The notes below the pieces were generated by a model. That model had not been told where the DNA came from and did no database searches. It worked only from the letters and a program-made list of their open reading frames with translations. The position numbers were made by a program, and so were the translations under genes. From NCBI RefSeq assembly GCF_020783315.1, contig NZ_CP086063.1:682001-746000 (forward strand): a DNA stretch of 64,000 nucleotides, given 5' to 3'. Of this stretch, positions 51,428 to 61,067 are shown one piece after another (positions within the stretch are counted from its first letter, which is position 1; every line of letters begins with the position of its first letter). The stretch comes from Ferruginibacter lapsinanis (GTDB lineage Bacteria; Bacteroidota; Bacteroidia; Chitinophagales; Chitinophagaceae).

Positions 51428-52777
51428 TTACCGAAGCACCATCTGCCTATCAGCATCTAATTTAACTAAAATAAAAATAAGAATGGTAAATGTTACCAGG
51501 GAAGATCCTCCGTAACTTAACAAAGGAAGAGTGATACCAATTACAGGAGCCAATCCGATGGTTACACAAATATTCACTGCAACGTGAAAAAATATAATGC
51601 CTGCTACACAATAAGCGTATACCCGGCTGAAGGTACTTCGTTGCCGTTCGGCAATATTCACAATACGAAGTAATAAGCCCATGTAAATGAGCATTAACAG
51701 AGTACTTCCCCAAAAACCAAAATTCTCTCCTACAGAAGTAAATATAAAATCGGTATGTTGCTCAGGTACAAAATCTCCTTGTGTTTGTGTCCCTTTTAAA
51801 AACCCTTTCCCTAAAAACCCTCCGGAGCCAATTGCAATTTTAGATTGTTTCACATTGTAATTCTGTTGATCATTTTTTTTCTGTTTGGTCTTTTCTTCTT
51901 CTGAACTCAAACCCGCTGTTTTGGCATCTACAAAAGGATTATCAACGCCAACCATGCTGAAGATCCTGTCCGCCTGATATTTTTTAAATACATGCTTAAA
52001 TGTAAACGGCACAACTATTCCTACAAATACTGAACAGAATGCCCAGACACTTACTACTAACACCAACAACTGCCGATTTCGTCTTATCTGTCTGCGATTC
52101 ATATAAAGAAACAATATGCCCGCCACCGCAAAAGCGATCAATAATGTTTTAGTGCTAAATAATAACGATACAATGAGTAGTATTGCCATAGCAAAACCAG
52201 CCACCAAATAGCCCGGGGGTAATCCTTCTCTATACATGGGTATCAGTAAAGAAAAATACACCAATGCCAATCCGGTTTCTCCCTGCAAAATAGATAATAA
52301 TGCAGGGGTAAATGAAAGGGCCGCAGCGATCATTTGTGATCTGGGCTTTTCAAAATCCGTTTCCTGCATGGATAGATATTTTGCCAATGCCAGCGAAGCA
52401 AATATTTTACATAACTCTACCGGTTGCAAATTCATGAACCCTAATGGTATCCAGCTTTTTGAACCTTTGATCTCTTTACCTACTACAAATGTGGCTAATA
52501 TCAATACAATACCGATGAGGTAAGACAAATTGGCCGTTGCTGTAAAAAATTTACTGTCGGTTAATAAAATAAATGTGGCTATAACAATACAAGCGCCAAA
52601 ATAAAATAATTGTTTACTGTAATTTTTTTTGAAGCCTAAAAAACTTTGTATCACTCCGTCACCACTTCTGTACTCTACTGAAAAAATACACAACAGTCCG
52701 ATGATCACAAGTATGGCGTATAACCATACTATTACCCAATCTATTCCTTTTCCTATTTCAGGATTTCTCTGATTCAC
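51428..52777 (-). CDS. rodA: Rod-shape peptidoglycan polymerase RodA (SEDS)
   Basis: 449 residues with about ten membrane helices. SEDS blocks: FVVGKEIKGSKSWIPLG and MNLQPVELCKI, then LSILQGETGLALVY, which sits where RodA has QPDLGT, and near the end TSVGENFGFWGSTLLM with IGLAPVIGITLPLLSYGGSS. RodA polymerises glycan strands together with PBP2. It is the last gene of mreB-C-D-mrdA-rodA, 81 bp after mrdA. Confidence 0.95.
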   Translation of the reverse strand: MNQRNPEIGKGIDWVIVWLYAILVIIGLLCIFSVEYRSGDGVIQSFLGFKKNYSKQLFYFGACIVIATFILLTDSKFFTATANLSYLIGIVLILATFVVGKEIKGSKSWIPLGFMNLQPVELCKIFASLALAKYLSMQETDFEKPRSQMIAAALSFTPALLSILQGETGLALVYFSLLIPMYREGLPPGYLVAGFAMAILLIVSLLFSTKTLLIAFAVAGILFLYMNRRQIRRNRQLLVLVVSVWAFCSVFVGIVVPFTFKHVFKKYQADRIFSMVGVDNPFVDAKTAGLSSEEEKTKQKKNDQQNYNVKQSKIAIGSGGFLGKGFLKGTQTQGDFVPEQHTDFIFTSVGENFGFWGSTLLMLIYMGLLLRIVNIAERQRSTFSRVYAYCVAGIIFFHVAVNICVTIGLAPVIGITLPLLSYGGSSLVTFTILIFILVKLDADRQMVLR

Positions 52778-52858
52778 TGCTTTATAAATTTATTTACCCC
52801 TCTGGTTTTTATAGGGACCTCATTAAGAAACACATTCGTAATTCAATTACTTCAGACA

Positions 52859-54997
52859 TTATATTCTAACCGTATCCTTTGGCTCTGCTCTTTTTCTTTC
52901 GTCTGGTAAAATTGCTTGTGATTTTATTTTTAATTTATTATCACCGCTGTCCTTTTTAGATTGATCTTTTTTGGCCAGCTCTTTATCTTTTTTCATTTTA
53001 TCTAATGCATCTGCTTCATCTTCCGCATCCAGATCAAGTGTGTCTTTGATTATTTTAATATAGCCTTTAGCAATAAGATACGCAGAATCTTTGGCATGCA
53101 TCAGAGAATCCTGTCGTTGCATTTCTGTAAATATCCTTTTAGGTATCAGGTTCAATTTTGACAACTGATCTATTCTCGCCAGCCTTGCTTTATCGGTTAT
53201 AGAATCGTTTAAATATTTTTCAATCATCAACCCCACAATAGGCGCTGCATATGTACCTCCAAAACGACCACTGTTTTCCACCACACACATGATGGCGATC
53301 TTTGGATTGTCTCTTGGAGCAAAACCACAAAAGAAAGCATGGTTGGGTTGCTTTACACCACGATAGTAGTTTTCTACTGTACCTGTTTTACCACAAACGA
53401 CAATCCCTTTAACTTTTGCTGCAACACCTGTTCCATTATCCACCACACCCTGCATTCCATCATGCACTGCTTCAAAAACACTATCAGGTATATCGGTGGT
53501 GTTGTGTTTGTCTTTAAATTTTGACAACATGTCGAATTTATCTCCACCTTCGATTGAATCTACCAAATGCGGTATCTTATACCAACCTTTATTTGCAATA
53601 AAAGCCATTTCGTTGGCCACCTGTATCGGTGTAACATCTACCTCTCCCTGACCAATACTTACTGAACGGAAACTACAGTAATTCCATTTACCATTACCAT
53701 ATACTTTATTGAAGTAAGCTGGCGTTGGTATATTTCCTCTTTTTTCTGATGGAACATCTACTCCTAATTTGTGGCCTAACCCAAAGGCATACATGTACCT
53801 GTCCCAAACCGCCAAACTACTATCGATATTAGGATATTTAGGATTATTAATCACCCGTTGCATTACCGTAGCAAAATAAGTATTATCAGAAATACGGATC
53901 GCATTACGCAGATCGAATGTTCCGAAATCCAGGCACCGCATAGGTTTGCCACTACCGCAGCCATAAAATGCCCCGCCGCAAGACACTTTGAAATCTGTAG
54001 TGATCACCCCTTCGTGTAACCCCACCAATGCTTGTAGTGTTTTAAATGTAGAACCCGGAGAATAGCTTGCTCCTACAGTTCTGTTCAACAATGGCAATGC
54101 AGGATTCAACAATAATTCAGCAATATGTTTTTTTCTTTCTGCTCCGGTGAGTAATTTTGGTTTAAAGGTTGGGCTGCTTACCATACATAAGATGCCCCCC
54201 GTTTTAGGGTCAACCGCTACTATCGACCCCAACTTATTCTCCATTAATTTTTCTCCCAATTCCTGTAACTCTATATCCAAAGAAGTATACATATTTTGTC
54301 CGGCTACGGCAGCCGTATCATACCTTCCTTTTTCAAGCCTTTCCGTTAAACGATTTTTATTATCTCTTTTCCAATACTGAATACCACGTTGCCCCATCAA
54401 CACTTTTTCATAGGTACGCTCAATGCCTGTCTTCCCTGCATAGTCACCTATCTGATACCCATCATCAGGATGTGATTTTAAAAAATTGGTGTCAACCTCA
54501 GAAAGATAGCCAAGAATATTACCTGCTGCATCAAATGGATAACTCCTCACAGAACGCTCCTGCAAATAAAAGCCGGGAGAAAATTTATACATGGCCTCAT
54601 TCAGCTTGGCCATTTTTTCGTCGCTTAATAAACCATCAAATATCGAGGGTCTGCTTCTGCCATTTTTGATAATTAATTCAACAATTTTTTTATTGAATTG
54701 AGCGGTATCGAGGTTTAATATTTTACAAAGAGAAAACGTATCTATTCCTCTCACTTTATTGGGCACAACCATCAGGTCATAAATAGTAGTATTTTCTAAA
54801 ATCGCTTTTCGATTTCTATCAAATACAATCCCTCTATCGGGGTAGATCACTTTACGGAATTTCCCTTGATCATCCGCCATTATTCTATACTTGGAAGTAA
54901 TTACCTGTAATGTAAAAAGTCTTGCAATGATGATGATGAACATCACTACAAAGATCATTCGAATGATATTTTTACGACTCTGATTAAATGCTGGCAC
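52859..54997 (-). CDS. mrdA: Penicillin-binding protein 2 (transpeptidase)
   Basis: 712 residues. Membrane anchor at about 10-32, a pedestal domain, then the transpeptidase: Ser316 in SPGSTFK, SxN as SDN in RISDNTYFA, and KTG in VVCGKTGTVENY. The C-terminal extension (about 640-712) is Lys/Asp-rich and low-complexity, typical of Bacteroidota PBP2. It cross-links glycan strands made by RodA during elongation. Class B, so no glycosyltransferase domain. Confidence 0.96.
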   Translation of the reverse strand: MPAFNQSRKNIIRMIFVVMFIIIIARLFTLQVITSKYRIMADDQGKFRKVIYPDRGIVFDRNRKAILENTTIYDLMVVPNKVRGIDTFSLCKILNLDTAQFNKKIVELIIKNGRSRPSIFDGLLSDEKMAKLNEAMYKFSPGFYLQERSVRSYPFDAAGNILGYLSEVDTNFLKSHPDDGYQIGDYAGKTGIERTYEKVLMGQRGIQYWKRDNKNRLTERLEKGRYDTAAVAGQNMYTSLDIELQELGEKLMENKLGSIVAVDPKTGGILCMVSSPTFKPKLLTGAERKKHIAELLLNPALPLLNRTVGASYSPGSTFKTLQALVGLHEGVITTDFKVSCGGAFYGCGSGKPMRCLDFGTFDLRNAIRISDNTYFATVMQRVINNPKYPNIDSSLAVWDRYMYAFGLGHKLGVDVPSEKRGNIPTPAYFNKVYGNGKWNYCSFRSVSIGQGEVDVTPIQVANEMAFIANKGWYKIPHLVDSIEGGDKFDMLSKFKDKHNTTDIPDSVFEAVHDGMQGVVDNGTGVAAKVKGIVVCGKTGTVENYYRGVKQPNHAFFCGFAPRDNPKIAIMCVVENSGRFGGTYAAPIVGLMIEKYLNDSITDKARLARIDQLSKLNLIPKRIFTEMQRQDSLMHAKDSAYLIAKGYIKIIKDTLDLDAEDEADALDKMKKDKELAKKDQSKKDSGDNKLKIKSQAILPDERKRAEPKDTVRI

Positions 54998-55030
54998 TTG
55001 AAATTATAAATTTAGCAATGAGATTCTCAA

Positions 55031-55143
55031 TTTACGATTTTTGATGTACGATTGACGATTTTATTCTGAATAATACTTTCATTGAAACAGCAAAAGCATT
55101 CAACTAAATGCATTTGTAATTCAACATTCGTTAATCGTAAATA
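55031..55143. repeat. Heptamer inverted-repeat element between mreD and mrdA
   Basis: Left arm TTTACGA, TTTTTGA, TGTACGA, TTGACGA (55031-55058, exact 7-bp period). Right arm, near 55116-55143, contains TAATTCA, ACATTCG, TTAATCG, complementary words. The spacer is about 57 nt. Confidence 0.8.
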
Positions 55144-55144
55144 T

Positions 55145-55678
55145 CTAAACCGTATTTGTCTTGAACTGTTGCTTACGGTTAAACAATAATTCTGTAATAA
55201 CAATTAACAATAGACTAATGATTGCGGAGAAGAAAGTTTTGATGATAAAATACCAAACATTACCAATTTGCCAGGCTTCTAACATAAACAGCCATCCATG
55301 ATGCACTATTATAAGTAAGCCGGTGTATACTAAGTAAGGGAAAAATCCTCCCATACTTTTAATTGAGGGTTCATCGTAGTTGGTATCAGCTCCTTCCTGG
55401 GGGATAAGTACATTGATAAAAAACGGTCGCAGGTAAGCAATTAAAACGCAGGCAGATGCATGAAATCCGGGATTATGCCTAAAGCTGTCTAGAGCAAACC
55501 CAAGCGCAAAGGCCAATATCATTTGCCACATACGTCCCAACTGAAATGGCATCCATAAAATAAACAACATATAAATGTATGGAGTAACCATCTGATGCAA
55601 GTGTATTTTATCCAGCACAAAAACCTGCACCAGGATCAGCAATACAAATCTTAATATATTTTTTACCAATACACTCAT
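55145..55678 (-). CDS. mreD: Rod-shape determining protein MreD
   Basis: 177 residues with about five membrane helices (near residues 8, 35, 60, 110, 145), as in MreD. FALGFALDSFRHNPGFHASA is the family's conserved block. It belongs to the elongasome with MreB and MreC. 18 bp after mreC on the same strand. The C-terminus is KQQFKTNTV. Confidence 0.88.
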   Translation of the reverse strand: MSVLVKNILRFVLLILVQVFVLDKIHLHQMVTPYIYMLFILWMPFQLGRMWQMILAFALGFALDSFRHNPGFHASACVLIAYLRPFFINVLIPQEGADTNYDEPSIKSMGGFFPYLVYTGLLIIVHHGWLFMLEAWQIGNVWYFIIKTFFSAIISLLLIVITELLFNRKQQFKTNTV

Positions 55679-55696
55679 AATTACTTACTGTAATAA

Positions 55697-56554
55697 TTAT
55701 TGATTTTGCTTTTTTACTTTATCCATCAAATTATTCAGTTCTTCCTTTTGCAAATTGTCTATCGCATACACATATTGCAGATTATAAAAATCTGCAGCAG
55801 TTTTTATTTCAATCAAATAGTTATTGGTTGTTTTATCAGAGACCACTGAATAAACATAACCAATCTTCATCCCCTGCGGAAATGCGTTACTGTAGCCACT
55901 TGTAATAACAGTATCTCCTTTTGCCACTTTCGCACTTTTTGGAATGCCCACTAAAGAAACAATATTGGGTGTTTTACCATCCCAATTCAATGTGCCAATT
56001 TCACCGCCTTTTAAAAGTTTACCACTTAAATGACTATCCTTGTGTAATAAACTCATGGCTACAGAAAAATTTTCGCTTACATCTGTTATGATTCCTACCA
56101 CTGCATTGTTTGCATCCACTACCCCAATATTTTTTTTCATCTGTTGATTGGAGCCTCTGCCCAATTCAACGTAATTTTCCTGAGAAGTAACTGAATTAGC
56201 TACCACCTTTGCCATTTTATATAACCATTTACGATGAGTACCTAAAGTATCAGAAGGAATAGAATCGGTAACGATTTTGTTTATGGTATCAGGACTCTCA
56301 AAATTCTGTCTCAACAAATTCCTCAACCGCTCATTTTCAGTAGCCAGTCTTTTATTTTCATTTTTAAGATGAAAAAAATCTTCGACTCTATCATACTGAG
56401 TATTTACCTTACCGGTAAGTTCTGTCATGTAAGCAGTAGTGACAGCATTTTGATAACGGTTATAGTGAACAATTAAATAAACGCAAAACCCCTGCAATAA
56501 CAGGAAGAAAATAAAATTTGAATACCTGCGGATGAAGAGAAATATATTACGCAC
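55697..56554 (-). CDS. mreC: Rod-shape determining protein MreC
   Basis: 285 residues. One membrane helix at about 10-28, a coiled coil (about 55-95, EDFFHLKNENKRLATENERL), then the beta-barrel MreC domain (VVANSVTSQENYVELGRGSN, AVVGIITDVSENFSVAMSLL). It links MreB inside to PBP2 in the periplasm. It is separated from mreB by 160 bp that contain a heptamer inverted-repeat element. Confidence 0.93.
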   Translation of the reverse strand: MRNIFLFIRRYSNFIFFLLLQGFCVYLIVHYNRYQNAVTTAYMTELTGKVNTQYDRVEDFFHLKNENKRLATENERLRNLLRQNFESPDTINKIVTDSIPSDTLGTHRKWLYKMAKVVANSVTSQENYVELGRGSNQQMKKNIGVVDANNAVVGIITDVSENFSVAMSLLHKDSHLSGKLLKGGEIGTLNWDGKTPNIVSLVGIPKSAKVAKGDTVITSGYSNAFPQGMKIGYVYSVVSDKTTNNYLIEIKTAADFYNLQYVYAIDNLQKEELNNLMDKVKKQNQ

Positions 56555-56570
56555 CTCGGGGAGTTATAAA

Positions 56571-56686
56571 TTTTTAGTTTATAGTTCTTAGTTTGTAGTT
56601 CATTGAAGGCTTAAACCTTTTAACTGAAAGAATTGATTTTCTCTGTTGTATTTAATCAACTAAAAACTATAAACTAAGAACTAAAT
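56571..56686. repeat. Heptamer inverted-repeat element between mreB and mreC
   Basis: Left arm TTTTTAG, TTTATAG, TTCTTAG, TTTGTAG (56571-56598). Right arm (56656-56683) has AACTA at 56658, 56665, 56672, 56679, exactly 7 bp apart. Four units in each arm, complementary, with about 57 nt between. Confidence 0.9.
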
Positions 56687-56714
56687 ATAAAAGCATTCAA
56701 TTTTTAATATACCA

Positions 56715-57740
56715 TTATCTCATTACAAACGGATACCTGTCGTAATTTTTCAACGCAATACCTGTACCTCTTACCACACTCTTAAGTGGATCATCGGCAA
56801 CATGTACCGGCAATTTGATCTTAGCGGCAATTCTTTTATCCAGCCCACGTAATAAAGCACCACCACCAGTTAAGTACAATCCTCTGCGATAAATATCAGC
56901 AGCCAATTCAGGCGGAGTCGTTTCCAACGCTTTCAGAATAGCTTCTTCAATTTTGAACACGCTTTTATCCAACGCTTCGGCAACTTCCTGATAGCTAACC
57001 ATTACCTGTTTAGGAATACCGGTTACCAGATCACGACCATTCACAGGAATATCATCCGGCGGATTGTCAAGATCTTTCATTGCAGCACCTACCTGAATTT
57101 TAATCTGTTCAGCAGTACGTTCTCCAATTAATAAACTATGATAACGACGAAGTGCTTCCATAATATCCGCAGTAAACTCATCACCGGCAATACGTATACT
57201 TTGATCACAAACTATACCTGCCAATGCAATTACGGTAATACCTGTAGTGCCACCTCCGATATCAATGATCATATTACCCACTGGCTCTTCTACGTCGATA
57301 CCAATACCTAGTGCAGCTGCCATCGGCTCATGTATCAGGTAAACTTCTTTAGCACCAGCTTGTTCTGCGCTATCTCTTACGGCACGTTTTTCAACTTCTG
57401 TGATACTGCTTGGAATACAGATCATCATTCTCCAGCTTGGCGCAAACAATGGCTTTTTAGGGTAGATCATTTTGATCATCTCTCTGATCATCAACTCCGC
57501 TGCATTAAAATCGGCTATTACACCATCTTTTAACGGACGAACCGTACGTATGCTTTCGTGGGTTTTTTCATGCATCATCAATGCCTTCTTACCCACAGCT
57601 AAAATATTTTTCGGATTGTTTCTGTCTAAAGCAACAATGGAAGGTTCATTTACCACTACTTCGTCATTGAAGATGATAAGGGTATTTGCAGTACCCAAAT
57701 CCATGGCAATTTCTTGTGTAAAAAAATTAAAGAGACCCAT
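56715..57740 (-). CDS. mreB: Rod-shape determining protein MreB
   Basis: 341 residues, actin fold. Phosphate 1 block AMDLGTANTLI, phosphate 2 block MIIDIGGGTTGITVIAL, adenosine block LYLTGGGALLRGLD. N-terminal GLFNFFTQEI is the usual membrane-associated start. MreB filaments guide the elongation machinery. First gene of the mre operon, oriented away from purD. Confidence 0.97.
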   Translation of the reverse strand: MGLFNFFTQEIAMDLGTANTLIIFNDEVVVNEPSIVALDRNNPKNILAVGKKALMMHEKTHESIRTVRPLKDGVIADFNAAELMIREMIKMIYPKKPLFAPSWRMMICIPSSITEVEKRAVRDSAEQAGAKEVYLIHEPMAAALGIGIDVEEPVGNMIIDIGGGTTGITVIALAGIVCDQSIRIAGDEFTADIMEALRRYHSLLIGERTAEQIKIQVGAAMKDLDNPPDDIPVNGRDLVTGIPKQVMVSYQEVAEALDKSVFKIEEAILKALETTPPELAADIYRRGLYLTGGGALLRGLDKRIAAKIKLPVHVADDPLKSVVRGTGIALKNYDRYPFVMR

Positions 57741-57968
57741 ATATTATTTGTGAAAATAAAGTTTTATTTAATGTGAGCAAAGGTGATGGAAATTATTCGA
57801 AATAACAACGGCAAACCCTTTATTTTTAAACATTTGGGGCAAAATTGTGAATTTGTTAAAAGCTGCCTAATCTATTAGAAAAAACTAAATACTAAACAAA
57901 TTAGTATTTGTCTTTTGATTTAAGCAAAAAAATATAGGTTATACATTGCCGTTACCAATACTTGCAGG

Positions 57969-59252
57969 CTATTTTTTGAATTCATATCCAATATCTTCCC
58001 TGAAATAAATTTCATCAAAATAGATCTGCTCAAGCATATATACAGATTGTTCTACCGCTTCTGAAATATTGTCGCCAAAAGAGGTTACAGCCAGCACCCG
58101 ACCGCCATTTGTAACAATATCGTTTCCGGATATTTTTGTACCTGATTGAAAAATTACCGTGTCTTTAAAACTGGTCACTTCTAATCCGCTGATCACTTTT
58201 CCTACCTCATATTGATTGGGATATCCTCCACTTACTGCTACCACAGTAGCTGCCGCATCTTTACTGATAGCGATGTTGAGTTCATTTACACGCTTTTCGG
58301 CTATTGCTGTTAGAATTTCTACAAAATCACTCTCTATCCTTGGCACCACTACTTCTGTTTCCGGATCGCCAAGGCGACAGTTGTATTCAATCACATACGG
58401 ATCATCATCTACCTTAATGATACCGATAAAAATAAACCCTTTGTATTCAAGTTTTTCATTTTTTAATCCTGCGATAGTAGGCTCAACAATTCGTTGGATG
58501 ATCTTGTCCTTAAATGCGGCATCAGCAAATGGAACAGGGCTTACAGCACCCATTCCGCCTGTATTCAGGCCTGTATCACCTACCCCGATACGCTTGTAAT
58601 CCTTAGCATCAGGTAACAAAACATAGTTTATTCCGTCAGTTACCACAAACACACTCATCTCTATTCCATGTAAAAATTCTTCAACCACCACACGACGGCC
58701 TGCATCGCCGAATTTTGATTGCTGGATCATTAATTCAAACTCGGCCAGCGCTTCAATATGGTTATGACAGATAAGCACTCCTTTACCAGCAGCTAATCCA
58801 TCTGCCTTTAAAACAATTGGTAAAGCATGATTACGAACATACTCCACTCCTTCTTCATAATTGGTATTGTCAAACTCCCTGTATGCTGCAGTAGGAATCT
58901 TATTTCGATCCATAAATGCTTTGGCAAAAGCCTTACTACCTTCTAATTGTGCTGCTTCTTGTGAAGGACCGATCACATATATATGAGCTGTTTCGGGATT
59001 AGTTGTAAAAAAATCATAAATCCCTTTTACCAAAGGTTCTTCCGGACCTACCAGGATGATATCAATTTTATTAGATAAACAAAATTTTGCTAACGCATCA
59101 AAATCTGTTGCTTTTATATCAATATTTTGAGCACATGCTGCAGTACCCGCATTACCAGGAGCCACATACAATTGTTTGCATAAGTCGCTTTGATTTATTT
59201 TCCATGCCAGGGCATGCTCTCTGCCGCCGTTACCTATAATAAGTATATTCAT
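57969..59252 (-). CDS. purD: Phosphoribosylamine-glycine ligase PurD
   Basis: 427 residues, ATP-grasp fold. GNGGREHALAWKI at the N-terminus, LKADGLAAGKGVLICHN (ATP-binding), VVVEEFLHGIEMSVFVVTDG and the Mg-binding EYNCRLGDPETEVV. It makes GAR, the second step of purine synthesis. It diverges from the peptide transporter gene. A TAATTTTG box lies upstream at 59291. Confidence 0.96.
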   Translation of the reverse strand: MNILIIGNGGREHALAWKINQSDLCKQLYVAPGNAGTAACAQNIDIKATDFDALAKFCLSNKIDIILVGPEEPLVKGIYDFFTTNPETAHIYVIGPSQEAAQLEGSKAFAKAFMDRNKIPTAAYREFDNTNYEEGVEYVRNHALPIVLKADGLAAGKGVLICHNHIEALAEFELMIQQSKFGDAGRRVVVEEFLHGIEMSVFVVTDGINYVLLPDAKDYKRIGVGDTGLNTGGMGAVSPVPFADAAFKDKIIQRIVEPTIAGLKNEKLEYKGFIFIGIIKVDDDPYVIEYNCRLGDPETEVVVPRIESDFVEILTAIAEKRVNELNIAISKDAAATVVAVSGGYPNQYEVGKVISGLEVTSFKDTVIFQSGTKISGNDIVTNGGRVLAVTSFGDNISEAVEQSVYMLEQIYFDEIYFREDIGYEFKK

Positions 59253-59290
59253 TTATATAGTTAGTTTTTTATTAGGATAAGTTGTGGGCA

Positions 59291-59298
59291 CAAAATTA
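59291..59298 (-). promoter_or_regulatory. -7 box of the purD promoter (TAATTTTG)
   Basis: TAnnTTTG match on the minus strand, 38 nt upstream of the purD start. Confidence 0.45.
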
Positions 59299-59416
59299 AT
59301 CTTACCAACGTTTCCAGCAATAATATTTTTACAAGCGGTCAAATTTATTTTTTAAACTGTTTAAGCTGCATTTTTTATACTAATAAAAGAGAAATTCGCT
59401 ACTTTGAGAGATATTT

Positions 59417-59424
59417 TATTTTTG
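59417..59424 (+). promoter_or_regulatory. -7 box of the first POT transporter gene (TATTTTTG)
   Basis: TAnnTTTG match 23 nt before the ATG at 59447. Forms a divergent promoter region with purD. Confidence 0.5.
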
Positions 59425-59446
59425 ATTGATATAAAATTCAAATTAT

Positions 59447-60952
59447 ATGAGTGAGCAATTAACACAAAAAGGACATCCAAAAGGTTTATATTTTTTATTT
59501 GTTACAGAAATGTGGGAGCGATTTAGTTATTATGGAATGAGGGCAATTTTTATTCTGTTTATGACCAAAGTTTTATTACTCAGTGACGCCTCCGCATCAA
59601 ACATTTATGGAAGTTATACCGGTCTTGTATACCTAACTCCTCTCTTAGGGGGATATCTTTGTGATCGTTACCTAGGTAACAGAAGAAGTATTATTATTGG
59701 AGGTTTGTTGATGGCCATTGGACAATTTTTTATGTTTTTAAGTGCTACTGCAGGTGCTGATGGTATAGCGCTAATGTGGATAGGGTTAACTTCTCTCATT
59801 ATTGGTAACGGTTTTTTCAAACCTAATATCTCTACGATGGTGGGACAATTGTATCCTGCAGGAGATCGCAGAGTGGACAGCGCCTTTACAATTTTTTACA
59901 TGGGGATTAATCTGGGTGCATTTTTCTCTCCGCTTGTTTGCGGAAGTATGGATTATAAATGGGGGTTTCTTGCCGCTTGTATTGGTATGTTAATTGGACT
60001 ATTGACTTTCATCATCTATCAAAAAAAATATTTGATCTCTGAAGAAGGAAAAGAAATTGGATTGCCAGTTAAAAAATTGGATCTGAAAAATATCTTGGTG
60101 ATCATCGGTTCGATCGGTATCGTATTTTTTATGTTGAATTTTCAGAAGGTTTTTAAAAGTGATATCGATATCATCGGTTATGTTATATACGGTGCAATCA
60201 TTATAATGCCTATCATTATTCTTTCTGATAAAAGTTTAACCAAAGAAGAAAAAGGAAGAATATGGGTAGTTTTTATCCTTGCTTTTTTTGTTATCTTTTT
60301 TTGGGGTGCTTTCGAGCAGGCAGGAGCCTCGTTAACACTTTTTGCTGACAGACAAACTAACAGAAACTTTTTAGGAACCGAAATCTCAGCCTCTTATTTT
60401 CAATCAGTTAATCCTTTAGCAATAATTTTGTTAGCTCCTTTATTTACTGTTATCTGGGGCTATTTATACAAAAGAAAGCTGGAACCATCTTCTCCTAAAA
60501 AAATGGCTCTAGGCTTACTACTTGTTGCAATTGGCTATGTTATTATTGCAATAGCGGTTAAAGGTATTGGTATTACAGATAAAGTGAGTATGTGGTGGTT
60601 GGTAGCGTTGTATATTATTCATACAATGGGTGAATTATGTTTGTCACCTATCGGTTTATCTATGGTATCTAAATTAGCACCTTTAAGATTATCGTCATTA
60701 ATGATGGGTACCTGGTTTTTAGCTAATGCTGCAGCTAATAAATTTGCTGGCACACTTAGTGCTTTGATACCACCAAATGCCGAAGATGTGGCAAAAGCTA
60801 CCGGCCCTATTGTATTTCCATCTTTTTTAGGTTTTCAAATCACTAACCTTTATGAGTTCTTTATGCTTTTCATTATAATGACCGGTGCAGCGGCCGGCAT
60901 CTTATATGTACTTAGTGCAAAATTAAAAACTATGATGCATGGCTTAGGTTAA
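59447..60952 (+). CDS. POT family proton-coupled peptide transporter
   Basis: 501 residues with about 12-14 helices. The POT motif ExxER is in FVTEMWERFSYYGMRAI (near residue 24), the family block GNGFFKPNISTMVGQLYPAG follows, and the late block MGELCLSPIGLSMVSKLAPL is present. It imports di- and tripeptides with protons. The next gene is a second POT paralogue; a terminator lies between them, so the two are transcribed separately. Confidence 0.93.
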   Translation: MSEQLTQKGHPKGLYFLFVTEMWERFSYYGMRAIFILFMTKVLLLSDASASNIYGSYTGLVYLTPLLGGYLCDRYLGNRRSIIIGGLLMAIGQFFMFLSATAGADGIALMWIGLTSLIIGNGFFKPNISTMVGQLYPAGDRRVDSAFTIFYMGINLGAFFSPLVCGSMDYKWGFLAACIGMLIGLLTFIIYQKKYLISEEGKEIGLPVKKLDLKNILVIIGSIGIVFFMLNFQKVFKSDIDIIGYVIYGAIIIMPIIILSDKSLTKEEKGRIWVVFILAFFVIFFWGAFEQAGASLTLFADRQTNRNFLGTEISASYFQSVNPLAIILLAPLFTVIWGYLYKRKLEPSSPKKMALGLLLVAIGYVIIAIAVKGIGITDKVSMWWLVALYIIHTMGELCLSPIGLSMVSKLAPLRLSSLMMGTWFLANAAANKFAGTLSALIPPNAEDVAKATGPIVFPSFLGFQITNLYEFFMLFIIMTGAAAGILYVLSAKLKTMMHGLG

Positions 60953-60970
60953 CTCATCATTTATAAACAC

Positions 60971-61004
60971 AAAAAAAGCTGCCTTAACGGGCAGCTTTTT
61001 TTTA
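60971..61004 (+). terminator. Rho-independent terminator between the two POT genes
   Basis: AAAAAAAGCTGCC paired with GGGCAGCTTTTTTTT around TTAAC; stem over 10 bp including A/T pairs, with a T-rich tail. Confidence 0.92.
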
Positions 61005-61067
61005 TGCGAAAACTCAACATTTTCTATAGGATATGTGTATCAGCAAAAAAAATCATACATTCAATAT

